Source of the DNA: a bacterium
GTDB lineage: Bacteria; Spirochaetota; Spirochaetia; JABEVK01
DNA: 22,585 bases
Direction: 5' to 3'
Assembly: GCA_021781625.1 (NCBI GenBank)
Contig: JAJXWL010000011.1
Span: forward strand, 1-22,585
A program made the translations under genes and the position numbers. Position 1 is the stretch's first letter. Each line of letters begins with the position of its first letter. Shown here one piece after another: positions 1 to 7,718 of the stretch. A model generated the notes under the pieces. It did no database searches. It was not told where the DNA came from and was given only the letters and a program-made list of their open reading frames with translations.

Positions 1-53
1 TCAATACCAATATCGGATGAAAATGCGGAGAAAATGTTCGTCAGTCCGCTCAT
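1..53 (-). CDS. mreB: Rod shape-determining protein MreB, N-terminal fragment (runs off the window)
   Basis: Only 17 codons plus two bases are present. The peptide reads MSGLTNIFSAFSSDIGI, followed by GA-, which fits Asp or Glu. The ending matches the start of MreB proteins, where a short amphipathic N-terminus and 'F-S-[SN]-D-[IL]-[GS]-I-D' lead into the first phosphate-binding loop (DLGTANT). The ATG at 53-51 has a G-rich Shine-Dalgarno sequence (AGGGGGGC) just upstream. MreB is the actin-like cytoskeletal protein that guides lateral wall synthesis at the inner membrane, and its N-terminus is the membrane-binding part. It follows the TPR gene by 38 bases on the same strand. The identification rests on a very short peptide plus context, so it is probable rather than certain. 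Confidence 0.7.
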   Translation of the reverse strand, partial: MSGLTNIFSAFSSDIGI

Positions 54-91
54 GAGCCCCCCTAAAACGCCCCAAGGCTAGCATATTTCAT

Positions 92-1018
92 TTAGTTAAA
101 CAACCTCTGATTCGCGTTAAAATGCAATGGATCAATCATAAAGGCCTTGCGCCACTCGACACGGGCGGCGTCTTTGTTGCCCTCTGCCAGTTGAATTTCT
201 CCCAGGTAGTAGTGCGCATCTGCTGAATTCGGATTCTCTGCCAAAATCTTGTTGTATTGTGCGGTTGCCAAATCAAACTGTTTGTTGCGGCGGTAGATTG
301 TTCCTAACAGAAAGCGGCACCGTTGTTCCAGGTTCGGTTCCTTTGCCAGGTGCACGGCGTCTAGCAAATACTTGGTGGCATTGGGCAAATCGTTCATCAG
401 GAAGTAGGTCTGACCCAACGTCCAGTACAAAATATCCGACGGATGCTCTTTTACAGCGGCCAAAAAGTATTGTGCCGCATCGGTATAATGCGCGATCAAA
501 CTGTACGAAAGCCCCAAATATTCGTTCATGTCCGAAGCGTTGTACCCCATTTTTCGCGCCAAAAGCAGTTCCTTGACCGCTTCGTCGGCAAAGTACTTGC
601 CCTTATGAAAGTAGGATTTTCCGAGAATGTAGTGAATCTGAGGCTGAAGCGGGCAGTTCGGCAACAACAGCGCTCGCCGTAAATCGGCTATCGACTCGTC
701 GATAAGAGGCGTTCGTTTATCCTCGGTGGTTTCTGACATCGCTTTTTGAAAGGCGGCAAACCCCGAAAAGATAAGCGCTTCGGTATCCAGTGGACGTTTT
801 TTCAGCTCGGCTGAACCAGCTTTGAGAATCGCGTCGTACTTTCCTGCCTTCCATAGTGCCATAACGTCAACCCGCGCAGGCGAAAGCGGCTGATGATTTA
901 AAAGCGAGATTCCCCACCAGGCCAAAAAGCCCAACAGGCCCGAGGCCAAGATCAACAACGTGATCCGAAGAATTAAAGATTTCTTTGCTGATGAATGATA
1001 ATTTGAATAACGTTTCAT
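92..1018 (-). CDS. Membrane-anchored tetratricopeptide repeat (TPR) protein
   Basis: 308 residues. A short basic N-terminus is followed by one hydrophobic segment at about residues 14-38 (signal anchor, no lipobox). The rest is helical TPR-like repeats, clearest in the C-terminal half: 'YLGLSYSLIAHYTDAAQYFL', 'LGQTYFLMNDLPNATKYLL', 'LGTIYRRNKQFDLATAQYN' and 'YLGEIQLAEGNKDAARVEW' all show the small/large residue pattern of TPR helices A and B. Such proteins are usually scaffolds for protein-protein contacts, and this one probably faces the periplasm. It lies between rnpB and mreB on the same strand, so a role near the elongation machinery is possible but is only inference from position. The ATG at 1018 is preceded directly by ten T residues and has no Shine-Dalgarno sequence. 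There is no convincing later start before the membrane segment. Confidence 0.85.
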   Translation of the reverse strand: MKRYSNYHSSAKKSLILRITLLILASGLLGFLAWWGISLLNHQPLSPARVDVMALWKAGKYDAILKAGSAELKKRPLDTEALIFSGFAAFQKAMSETTEDKRTPLIDESIADLRRALLLPNCPLQPQIHYILGKSYFHKGKYFADEAVKELLLARKMGYNASDMNEYLGLSYSLIAHYTDAAQYFLAAVKEHPSDILYWTLGQTYFLMNDLPNATKYLLDAVHLAKEPNLEQRCRFLLGTIYRRNKQFDLATAQYNKILAENPNSADAHYYLGEIQLAEGNKDAARVEWRKAFMIDPLHFNANQRLFN

Positions 1019-1028
1019 AAAAAAAAAA

Positions 1029-1385
1029 CAGGCAGGCCTATAAGCCGGGTTCTGTTCTACGGTTAAACCGCAGTGATCATCATCTATCTACGGTCTTTCT
1101 TGCGAAAGCCCTGACGCAATCTACCCGTAATGTTTTGGACGAGCCGCCCCATTACTGCTTGATTTTGCTCCTGACGAGGTTTACCTTTGCCCCTTCAGTT
1201 GCCTGAAGAGCGGTGAGCTCTTACCTCACCTTTTCACCCTTACCTGCTAGCAAGCCAGCCGGCGGTTATTTTCTGTGGCCCTTTCTGTCGCCTTGCGGCG
1301 CCCGGGGGTTACCCGGCGTCACGCCCTGCGGAGCCCGGACTTTCCTCTTTAACCTTACAGTCAAAGCGATGACCCGGCCCACCTG
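1029..1385 (-). ncRNA. rnpB: RNase P RNA, bacterial type A
   Basis: The catalytic RNA that removes 5' leaders from pre-tRNAs. On the minus strand I see the diagnostic conserved blocks in order: GAGGAAAGTCCGGGCT (about 1350-1335), ACAGAAAATAACCGCC, GGTAAGGGTGAAAAGGTG, AGATAGATGATGATCAC, and ACAGAACCCGGCTTATAGG near the 3' end. The ends pair as helix P1: CAGGTGGGCC at the 5' end (1385-1376) with GGCCTGCCTG at the 3' end (1038-1029), allowing G-U pairs. That sets the coordinates and gives about 357 nt, normal for type A. No 3' CCA is encoded. The 5' end lies only eight bases after the stop codon of the zinc-ribbon gene, and the 3' end is followed by ten Ts that run into the start codon of the TPR gene. 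I see no convincing promoter just upstream, so processing from the operon transcript is possible. Confidence 0.97.
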
Positions 1386-1393
1386 TTTTCCTC

Positions 1394-2194
1394 TTACTCT
1401 TCGTCGCCCTCTTCTTCTTCCTCTTCCTCTTCAATCAAATCAGCCAAGGCTCCGGCTTTTTCGATCTGATCACGACGAGCCGGATCCATACTGCTTTCAA
1501 AGTACAGGATACGACTGCAGTAGGGACAAAACTTAACCTCTTGTCCGTCATGCACCTCATTCACGAATTGCATGGGAAGAATAACGTGACAGCCCGAGCA
1601 CACACCGTTAGTGATCGGCACTATGCCCAAGCCCTCTTTACTTTTGATAATGCGTTCAAACTTAAAAAGGATTTCTTCATCCATACCAGGAGTAATGGAT
1701 TTTTCTTCCTTAGTTAGTTCTTCTAAATGAGCCTTTTTCGAAGAACTCGCTGACGAAATAGTTTGTTCTTCGTCTTTAAGCTCTTCTTCATCTAAGGCAA
1801 TCTGGCGCTCTTGCTTTTCTAAGACCAACAGCAAGTCTTCCAGCTCTTTTTCTTCACGCTGGATGTCTTTGCGAAGAGTCTGTTCCTTCTCGGTGGCGTC
1901 CTTAATTTCTTTATCAAGCGCTTCGTACTCTTTCTGCGTCTTGATTACATCCATCTGCTTTTCAAAATCTTCGCGCCTTTTTGTGGCATCCAAGAGTTCT
2001 AACTGCATCCGACGAACTTTTTGTTTGAGCTGTTCGGATTGTTCATTTCTTTCAATAAACAGCTTTTTCGCCCGGTTCAACACTTCAGTCTTAGTTACTA
2101 AGGCCTTAGGAATGTCGTGAATCTCGCGTTCCAGCTGATATTTTTTAAAGAGAATATCCTGCAAAGTGCGCAGTTTTTCAAAAGTGGCTTCCAT
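1394..2194 (-). CDS. Zinc-ribbon coiled-coil protein (COG1579 type)
   Basis: 266 residues. Residues 1-165 are a long, highly charged antiparallel coiled coil rich in Glu, Lys and Gln. A C-terminal zinc ribbon follows with two knuckles: CSGC (Cys199, Cys202) and CPYC (Cys223, Cys226). The chain ends in a run of acidic residues from about 255. This is the architecture of the COG1579 / C4-type zinc-ribbon family, thought to contact nucleic acid or the transcription/translation machinery, though no precise biochemical role is established. The ATG at 2194 lies 15 bases after the rpoD stop, with an AGGACGG-like ribosome site. In this cluster it directly follows rpoD and directly precedes rnpB. The family assignment is firm; the function is not. 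Confidence 0.88.
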   Translation of the reverse strand: MEATFEKLRTLQDILFKKYQLEREIHDIPKALVTKTEVLNRAKKLFIERNEQSEQLKQKVRRMQLELLDATKRREDFEKQMDVIKTQKEYEALDKEIKDATEKEQTLRKDIQREEKELEDLLLVLEKQERQIALDEEELKDEEQTISSASSSKKAHLEELTKEEKSITPGMDEEILFKFERIIKSKEGLGIVPITNGVCSGCHVILPMQFVNEVHDGQEVKFCPYCSRILYFESSMDPARRDQIEKAGALADLIEEEEEEEEGDEE

Positions 2195-2209
2195 TGTCCG
2201 TCCTAGAAA

Positions 2210-4012
2210 TCAGCTATCCAAATAATCCCGAAGCGAACGGCTTCGGATGGGCATACGCAAACGTCGAAGAGCTTTAGCCTCAATTTGCCGGATCCGTTCA
2301 CGGGTCACGTTAAAATACAATCCAACCTCTTCTAATGTCAAGGAATACCCATCTTCTAATCCGAAGCGCATTTTCAGAACTTCTTGCTCCCGAGGGGGAA
2401 TGGTGGCCAGAACCTTTTGAAGTTGTTCCTGAAGAATTTTGAAGGCGGTTTGATTCGAGGGGTTTTCCACATCTTTATCTTCGATGAAGTCCCCTAAGAG
2501 GCTGTCTTCTTCTTCACCAATGGGGGTTTCTAGCGAAATCGGCTCTCGGGCGACATTCTTTACCGATTTTACCCGCGAAACTTGCCAGCCTAAGCGATCG
2601 GCAATTTCATCGTCAGTAGGCTCGCGACCAAGAACTTGCATGAGCTGGCGCGATTCGCGTACCACCTTGTTGATTTGCTCAATCATGTGAACGGGAACCC
2701 TAATGGTGCGGGCCTGGTCCGAAATCGAACGTGTAATCGCCTGACGGATCCACCAGGTCGCATAGGTCGAAAACTTGTAGCCCTTGCGGTATTCAAACTT
2801 TTCGACAGCTTTGATCAAACCAATGTTGCCTTCTTGTACCAAATCAAAGAAATGCAGGCCACGGTTGGTATACTTTTTGGCGATGGACACCACTAACCGA
2901 AGGTTAGCCTTGATGAGGCGATCTTTGGCGCTCTTCATCATAGTTTTTCCCTGCGAAATCTCTTCGGACTTTTCAAGAATCTCTTGGATCGGCGCCTCAA
3001 ATTCACTTTCTAACTGGTTTAGCTTTTTTTCGGCAATTTGAATTTGACGAATCTTTTCTTTAATGGCGTCGCTGGTCAGCCCCAGGGCCTCTTCAACCTC
3101 GTCCTTTTCTGTTTGGCTTGCCAACTTACGCCCAAGGTTGCGCAGCTCCCGCATATTGGTCACGCGCAAGCGGCGTTCGATCTTTGATTGCTCTTTTTGA
3201 TACTTGCGAATACGGCGGGCCGTATTGATAAACTTATCAGAAAACTTGGTAATTTCTTCGGGATGAATATCAATATCTTGAATTTGCGTCATCAACTCGG
3301 CACGAAGCTTGATCAACTCTTCATTTTCATAGATGTCATTGCCCACCTGCAAAAGACGCTCTTTAAGCTCCATATACTGTCGCAAAGAGGCGTGAATGGG
3401 TTTTAGAGGCTCTTTATAGAACTGCGTTAACCGACGACGTTCCGCTAAGAAGTCTGAAAGTTCTTTCTTGGTGCGTCCCTGATCTTCTCGAGGCTCGTTC
3501 TTGGCCAAGGTTTCTTGCGCCAAAAGCGAAAATTCGGGAATAATCATTCCCGAATTTCGCACAATTCGCTTGATGATATTTTCACCATCTTCCATCTGCT
3601 TCGAAAGCACAACTTCCATATCAGCCGACAAAAGATTTTCTTTTCCGATTTCCCTCAGGTAGAGGCGTATCGGGTCATCAATCGTAGAGTCTTTGTCGTT
3701 ATAGTTCAGCTTCTTTTTAAAATCTGGTTCCGCCTCGTTGTCGTCTTCGGCAGGCGGTGAATCCTCGCCAAATAAGGCGGCTTCCGATTCAAAAAAACGC
3801 TCTTCTTCTTCGGGGAGAACTGCTTCCAATGCGTCTTCCTCCTCTATTGGGATTCCTTGCTTGGCAAGATGTTCATAAACCCATTCCAGCTTATCGCTGT
3901 TGACAATTTCTTCCGGCAACAAATCTCTGACTTCGTCAAACGAAATGCTTCCCTTCTTTTTGGCAAAATCCAAAAGGTGGATAATCGCCGGATCATTGGC
4001 CAATTCTGACAT
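2210..4012 (-). CDS. rpoD: Housekeeping RNA polymerase sigma factor (sigma70/SigA)
   Basis: 600 residues from the ATG at 4012. Region 1.1 lies at about 1-70, followed by an acidic linker. Region 1.2 is at about 112-150 ([12 protein letters not shown]), and a long non-conserved charged insert follows. Region 2 is at about 363-435, including [18 protein letters not shown] and the -10-reading stretch [17 protein letters not shown]. Region 3 is at about 440-520. Region 4 is at about 537-600, with the helix-turn-helix [20 protein letters not shown] that reads the -35 box. All primary-sigma hallmarks are present. I chose the ATG at 4012, which overlaps the dnaG stop (TGATG) and has GGGAGAG just upstream. 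A TTG 18 bases earlier has no comparable ribosome site. The dnaG-rpoD pairing is the core of the classical macromolecular synthesis operon, and the overlap suggests translational coupling. Confidence 0.97.
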   Translation of the reverse strand: MSELANDPAIIHLLDFAKKKGSISFDEVRDLLPEEIVNSDKLEWVYEHLAKQGIPIEEEDALEAVLPEEEERFFESEAALFGEDSPPAEDDNEAEPDFKKKLNYNDKDSTIDDPIRLYLREIGKENLLSADMEVVLSKQMEDGENIIKRIVRNSGMIIPEFSLLAQETLAKNEPREDQGRTKKELSDFLAERRRLTQFYKEPLKPIHASLRQYMELKERLLQVGNDIYENEELIKLRAELMTQIQDIDIHPEEITKFSDKFINTARRIRKYQKEQSKIERRLRVTNMRELRNLGRKLASQTEKDEVEEALGLTSDAIKEKIRQIQIAEKKLNQLESEFEAPIQEILEKSEEISQGKTMMKSAKDRLIKANLRLVVSIAKKYTNRGLHFFDLVQEGNIGLIKAVEKFEYRKGYKFSTYATWWIRQAITRSISDQARTIRVPVHMIEQINKVVRESRQLMQVLGREPTDDEIADRLGWQVSRVKSVKNVAREPISLETPIGEEEDSLLGDFIEDKDVENPSNQTAFKILQEQLQKVLATIPPREQEVLKMRFGLEDGYSLTLEEVGLYFNVTRERIRQIEAKALRRLRMPIRSRSLRDYLDS

Positions 4013-5760
4013 CAAACTCTCCCTTTCCAACGGGAAATCTCACGATTTAAAAAATTGACTTCCGCCAGTAACTCTTGCGTTCGGGCAAGATCTCCCGCCG
4101 CATTCCCCAGTAACCCCTTAACCTGACTTAAACGATTTTCCAACCGTTTCAGCCGCAGACGAGACAACGCATCCTCTAACACCGACTCCGCTAACCTTTC
4201 ATACTCTCCGGTCACCAGACCCTGGGCCAGAGCCTGCTCCCACGAATAGCCTTGCGAGTCATTCAGAACATCGGTAACCGTGGCTTTTCCCTCCAGCCTA
4301 TCGTCCAGCTTCAACAAAACTTCCCACAGCTCTTTCGAGCGTGTTTCGCTCAAATCCTCGGTGGACAATAACGCACGCCAGCGGGAAAAATGCTGAATAG
4401 ACGCCACGAGGGTCAACATCATCTTCCACTCCGCTGAGCTGGCTGTCCGAGGCAGAACTCGAGGTGCAGGACGTTGAACCGGAGTTCCCGAGCGAAAATC
4501 CTTCCACAAGGCTTCTTCGGTCACTTCTAAACGCTCTGCCACGGCTTTCATCAAGGTTTCTTGCCTCACCTGCGAGGGAACTTTCTTAATAAGACCAAAA
4601 AGTACTCCAGAAAAACCCTTCCAGTCAAACATCGAACCTTTGTTGAAAAAATTGTAGTAGAAATTTAAAAGAAAATCAAAGCCTCGGCTAGAAGTCAAGA
4701 CCAAATCCCGCACAGCCGCTTCTCCTTCCTTTTCAAGGATCTCGGAAGGGTCCTTTCCGTGGGTAACAGTGACTACCCGACTTTCAAGATCGTAGGGCAA
4801 ACACAGTTCCACCGCTTTGACAGCGGCCTTTTGTCCGGCCTCATCGCTATCAAAAACACAAACTACCGTACGAACATAACGCTGAAGCAGACGGATGTGA
4901 TCGTCAGTCAAGGCTGTACCCAGGGGGGCAACTGCCGATTTGACCCCCGCTTGATGCAACGAAATAGCATCCATATACCCTTCACACAGGTGAACCGTGC
5001 CCCCAGCTCGCAAAACCGGGAGGGCGTGGTCGAACGCAAATAAGGTTTGTCGCTTATGAAACAGCAGAGTTTCGGGGGAGTTGATGTATTTTACACCTTC
5101 AACATTCCCTAAAATTCTCCCTCCGAAGGCCACCACTTGACCCGAGGCATTGCGGATAGGAAAAATCAACCGCCCCGAGAACAAACATACATCCGGATAA
5201 TTCGCACTAAATAATCCTGACTTAGCCAAAAAGGCCGGGTCATAGCTTTTTTTCACCAAAAACGTTTTTAGCCATCGACGATCAGACGGGACAAAACCCA
5301 AGTTAAATTGTTCAATGAGCTGTACTGAGATTTTTCGCTTTTCGAGGACCTGCCGGGCAGGCTCAGCTTCGTCGGAATGCAACAAAAGGTGATGAAAGGT
5401 GCTGGATAAACGATCCAAAAGCTGGAATAACGCCTTTTTATCCCGCTCCTCGGGACTGTCGGGCTCTTCCGTTTCAAGGACTATTCCTGTTTTGTCGGCT
5501 AGCTTTTTAACCGCGTCTTGAAAGTTTAAGTGCTGAGTTTTCATCAAGAATTGAAAGGCGTTCCCCTTTTCTTGACACCCAAAGCAATAAAAAAAGCCCT
5601 GGCTAGGGTTGACGGTAAAACTCGGAGATTTTTCTTGATGAAAGGGGCAAAGCCCCCACCAGCGTTGGCCATTTTGCTTCAAGGTGACCACTTCGCTGAC
5701 GACCTCGACCAAGTCAGCCCGCTGAAGGATGTCTTGGAGGAGCGACTCGGAATACTTCAT
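4012..5760 (-). CDS. dnaG: DNA primase
   Basis: 582 residues, close to the usual 580-600. It makes the RNA primers for leading- and lagging-strand synthesis. The N-terminal CHC2 zinc-binding domain shows CPFH and CFGC (Cys38, His41, Cys59, Cys62). The central RNA polymerase core contains the Toprim fold, with its catalytic acid in LCEGYMDAI (about residue 260) and the metal-binding CVFDSDEAG about 50 residues further on. The C-terminal 150 residues are helical and divergent, as expected for the DnaB-helicase-binding domain. The ATG at 5760 has AAAGGA about six bases upstream and falls two bases after the mltG stop. A longer reading frame from 5823 would overlap mltG and adds residues unlike DnaG. 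The stop overlaps the rpoD start by one base. Confidence 0.96.
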   Translation of the reverse strand: MKYSESLLQDILQRADLVEVVSEVVTLKQNGQRWWGLCPFHQEKSPSFTVNPSQGFFYCFGCQEKGNAFQFLMKTQHLNFQDAVKKLADKTGIVLETEEPDSPEERDKKALFQLLDRLSSTFHHLLLHSDEAEPARQVLEKRKISVQLIEQFNLGFVPSDRRWLKTFLVKKSYDPAFLAKSGLFSANYPDVCLFSGRLIFPIRNASGQVVAFGGRILGNVEGVKYINSPETLLFHKRQTLFAFDHALPVLRAGGTVHLCEGYMDAISLHQAGVKSAVAPLGTALTDDHIRLLQRYVRTVVCVFDSDEAGQKAAVKAVELCLPYDLESRVVTVTHGKDPSEILEKEGEAAVRDLVLTSSRGFDFLLNFYYNFFNKGSMFDWKGFSGVLFGLIKKVPSQVRQETLMKAVAERLEVTEEALWKDFRSGTPVQRPAPRVLPRTASSAEWKMMLTLVASIQHFSRWRALLSTEDLSETRSKELWEVLLKLDDRLEGKATVTDVLNDSQGYSWEQALAQGLVTGEYERLAESVLEDALSRLRLKRLENRLSQVKGLLGNAAGDLARTQELLAEVNFLNREISRWKGRV

Positions 5761-5762
5761 CG

Positions 5763-6800
5763 CTATCCTTTGGAAACGTAGGATTCCAAATAGGCCTCGC
5801 GGGCTTTTTCGTGTTGGCGCCACGTACTCGAAAAGGTATGGGTTCCTTTGGCTTCGTTATCGACCACAAAGTACAAATAGTCGGTTTTCGCGGGGAAAAC
5901 AGCGGCTTTTAACGCGACCATCCCAGGATTACAGATCACCGTGGGCGGAAGGCCATAATGTAAGTAGGTGTTGTAAGGAGACGGGATCTTGGTATCGACA
6001 AAGAAAATGCGATCCGGATGAGGCTTACCCTCAATGTCGGTGATGATGTACTCGATGGTGGCACACGAGGCGAGCCGAATTCGCTTGTGCAGACGATTCA
6101 AAAACACTGAAGCGATAATGGGTGCCTCCTGGGGTACTCGGTACTCTCGTTCGACTATTGAGGCCAAAATAAGGTTTTTTTCGAATTGCGGCTTTGTCCA
6201 GTCCATAAACGCTTTGGTTTTTTCACGAAAGCGACTTACCATGCGAGTAATCACCACCTGAGGATCCTCGTCGTAATTAAACAGATAGGTATCGGGAAAC
6301 AACAGGCCATCTAAGGTCGAGGTGTTGACGTGAAACTGCGCAATCAGCGCCGGGTTGGTCAAAGCATGCAGAAAGGACGAGGCCGAGGTGATGACTTTGT
6401 CCGCCTTTAACATTTTGGCAATTTGCAAGGATGAGGTTCCCTCGGGTATGGTGACTCGTGCAGTCAAGGGTTTTACGGTTTGAAAGTACGCCACTAAATG
6501 CCCGGCACTCAACCCACTGGGAACATCAAAAACTCCCGAGGGAAACGCACGAGCATCGCCAACCAACTCATAAAGCACACGAAAGAGAAAAGCAGACCTA
6601 ACGAGCTTGAGCTGTTCCAACCGTTGTGCCGTTTCGGCAAGCGTAGCCCCAGGTTGGATCTTCAGGCGAACTTCTTGTCCCGCGTGTCCCAAGGGTGAGT
6701 CCTCATAAAGGTAAAAACCCAAGCCAAGAAACACGAGACCTAAGGCGAATAAAGCAACAAGAGACCCTAGCCGAAACTTCGGCTTGACTTCGTCATTCAT
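5763..6800 (-). CDS. mltG: Endolytic murein transglycosylase MltG (YceG-like)
   Basis: 345 residues. It has a cytoplasmic basic N-terminus and one transmembrane segment at about 11-31. A LysM-like region follows (VRLKIQPGATLAETAQRL, about 44-61), then the catalytic YceG domain. The signature ILASIVEREY at 211-220 carries the catalytic Glu217, equivalent to the Glu of the ASIVEKE motif of E. coli MltG. The 'PSPYNTYLHYGLPPTVICNPG' type motif near the C-terminus is also typical. MltG cuts nascent glycan strands in the periplasm and is thought to set their length. The ATG at 6800 overlaps the stop of the preceding 56-codon gene as ATGA, and only a weak ribosome site is visible, so translation is probably coupled. 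MltG adjoining DNA replication genes is seen in several bacteria. Confidence 0.95.
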   Translation of the reverse strand: MNDEVKPKFRLGSLVALFALGLVFLGLGFYLYEDSPLGHAGQEVRLKIQPGATLAETAQRLEQLKLVRSAFLFRVLYELVGDARAFPSGVFDVPSGLSAGHLVAYFQTVKPLTARVTIPEGTSSLQIAKMLKADKVITSASSFLHALTNPALIAQFHVNTSTLDGLLFPDTYLFNYDEDPQVVITRMVSRFREKTKAFMDWTKPQFEKNLILASIVEREYRVPQEAPIIASVFLNRLHKRIRLASCATIEYIITDIEGKPHPDRIFFVDTKIPSPYNTYLHYGLPPTVICNPGMVALKAAVFPAKTDYLYFVVDNEAKGTHTFSSTWRQHEKAREAYLESYVSKG

Positions 6801-6967
6801 GTGGATGTATCCAGCTCCTGCATTTGTTGTATCGTCAACCGTGAAAACAAGAATTTTTGCAACGTAAAAAAAAGAGGATCAAGGCTATCAGGACAGGAAG
6901 CTTTGACCAGTATCCGATAAAGATCAACAGCTTGCTCTGTGGTCAACCCCAACTGGAAGGACTCCAT
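6797..6967 (-). CDS. Small protein of unknown function, 56 residues
   Basis: A short gene that is easy to overlook. The ATG at 6967-6965 is preceded by a strong Shine-Dalgarno sequence (AAGGAG, spacing five to six bases). The frame is open for 56 codons and stops at 6799-6797 in an ATGA overlap with the mltG start, the usual mark of translational coupling. It begins 18 bases after the YkgJ-like gene. The peptide starts MESFQLGLTTEQAVDLYRIL and continues with a Cys-Pro (residues 25-26), a hydrophobic LDPLFFTLQKFLFSRLT stretch and a polar end. It looks like two or three amphipathic helices with no signal peptide and no clear transmembrane segment. I do not recognise a family. The ribosome site, spacing and overlap make it a real gene in my judgement. 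Confidence 0.72.
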   Translation of the reverse strand: MESFQLGLTTEQAVDLYRILVKASCPDSLDPLFFTLQKFLFSRLTIQQMQELDTST

Positions 6968-6985
6968 GTCGGCTCCTTCAGGACT

Positions 6986-7441
6986 CTAAGTCCTGGCTTC
7001 CCATTCCTCAAAAGTGATCGCAGGTTGGGCCTCCCGTGCGGCCAAGGCCTGCTCAATTTCTTCACGCGAATGTAAGGGTCCCTTTTGAATGCCGGGACAA
7101 AACCGGCCTTCCCACCGCCAATTTTCTTCAGATTTCATAGGTGTCTTCCAAAAGGGATAAGTCGAACATTGGATGGGGCGATCTTCGTAAACCTGACAGC
7201 CCTGAGCCCAAAAGATACAGTCGAAGTTTTTCTTTTCGAGGAGGCTAAGAATACGCCCGTGATCGGAATCTACCCACCGGGTATACTTTTTAACAAAGTC
7301 CTCGCGGCTCAGGCCCAAACGTCTACTAAGACGCTCAAGATCTTGCTGACCCAAAAACACGAAGCCGGGGTCATGCCGGCAACACGCATGACACTGAGTA
7401 CACTCAAAATGAAGGCCCGCAGAATAAAATGGTTCAGCCAT
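6986..7441 (-). CDS. YkgJ-family cysteine-cluster protein
   Basis: 151 residues. The N-terminus has the family hallmark CTQCHACC (Cys14, Cys17, Cys20, Cys21), followed by Cys75, Cys82, Cys92 (RPIQCSTYPFW) and Cys115 (FCPGI). This spacing, with the 'C..Y..RP..C..YPF' block, defines the YkgJ / zinc- or iron-chelating (CxxCxxCC) family. The metal and reaction are not well established, and a metal centre is expected from the cysteines. The ATG at 7441 is the only start that keeps the first cysteine motif. It lies only nine bases beyond the T-tract of the tRNA-Tyr terminator, and only a weak AGAG precedes it. It is the first gene of the long cluster that runs to mreB. Confidence 0.87.
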   Translation of the reverse strand: MAEPFYSAGLHFECTQCHACCRHDPGFVFLGQQDLERLSRRLGLSREDFVKKYTRWVDSDHGRILSLLEKKNFDCIFWAQGCQVYEDRPIQCSTYPFWKTPMKSEENWRWEGRFCPGIQKGPLHSREEIEQALAAREAQPAITFEEWEART

Positions 7442-7449
7442 AAGTCTCT

Positions 7450-7482
7450 AAAAAAACAAAAGCCTTCGTTTTGAAGGCTTTT
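7450..7482 (-). terminator. Rho-independent terminator of the tRNA-Thr/Tyr unit
   Basis: On the minus strand AAAAGCCTTC pairs perfectly with GAAGGCTTTT (ten base pairs, loop AAAAC) and is followed by G and seven Ts. The first base of the stem is the discriminator base of tRNA-Tyr, so terminator and tRNA share a nucleotide. The YkgJ-like gene starts just past the T-tract. Confidence 0.92.
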
Positions 7483-7563
7483 GGGGAGAGTAGGATTCGA
7501 ACCTACGAAGCGATACGCAACAGATTTACAGTCTGCCCCATTTGGCCACTCTGGAATCTCCCC
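7482..7563 (-). tRNA. tRNA-Tyr, anticodon GUA
   Basis: 82 nt including the discriminator A. The acceptor stem GGGGAGA pairs with TCTCCCC. The anticodon loop CTGTAAA gives anticodon GTA (7529-7527) with stem AGA/TCT. A long variable arm marks it as class II, as expected for bacterial tyrosine tRNA. The T-arm carries GGTTCGAATCC. The genome does not encode CCA here, because the base after the discriminator is A. Confidence 0.96.
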
Positions 7564-7603
7564 GATGGTTCGCCAGGCTAACATACAAGCACCCGGCACG
7601 TCA

Positions 7604-7677
7604 AGCCAACTGTCGGATTCGAACCGACGACCCCGAGATTACAAATCACGTGCTCTGGCCAGCTGAGCTAAGTTGGC
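7604..7677 (-). tRNA. tRNA-Thr, anticodon UGU
   Basis: 74 nt. The acceptor stem GCCAACT pairs with AGTTGGC. The D-arm GCTCAGCTGGCCAGAGC and T-arm GTCGGTTCGAATCCGAC are normal. The loop TTTGTAA gives anticodon TGT (7643-7641), threonine. The anticodon stem CGTGA/TCTCG contains one T-T mismatch in the middle pair (29-41), and the discriminator base is T. CCA is not encoded. It is followed after 40 bases by tRNA-Tyr on the same transcript. Confidence 0.94.
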
Positions 7678-7689
7678 ATCAGCCTGGCT

Positions 7690-7718
7690 AAAGTATTCCA
7701 AAGCTTGGGATATGTCAA
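7690..7718 (-). promoter_or_regulatory. Sigma70-type promoter of the tRNA-Thr/Tyr unit
   Basis: A perfect -35 TTGACA (7718-7713), a 17-base spacer and a -10 TACTTT (7695-7690). Transcription would start about six to eight bases upstream of the 5' end of tRNA-Thr at 7677. The -35 box overlaps the stop codon of glgA. Confidence 0.82.

Noticed and set aside
1..78. Plus-strand open frame of 26 codons from the left edge
   Set aside because: No recognisable content; the minus strand over the same bases has a start, ribosome site and MreB-like N-terminus.
1213..1536. 107-residue plus-strand frame across rnpB
   Set aside because: It is antisense to RNase P RNA and the zinc-ribbon gene.
4013..4030. 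TTG start of rpoD at 4030
   Set aside because: The ATG at 4012 has GGGAGAG upstream and couples to the dnaG stop; the TTG has no better signal.
5761..5823. Longer dnaG frame from 5823 (21 extra residues)
   Set aside because: It overlaps mltG by about 60 bases and the extra residues are unlike DnaG; the ATG at 5760 has a good ribosome site.
7309..7599. 96-residue minus-strand open frame across tRNA-Tyr
   Set aside because: It covers a tRNA, its terminator and the start of the YkgJ-like gene in another frame; no ribosome site.
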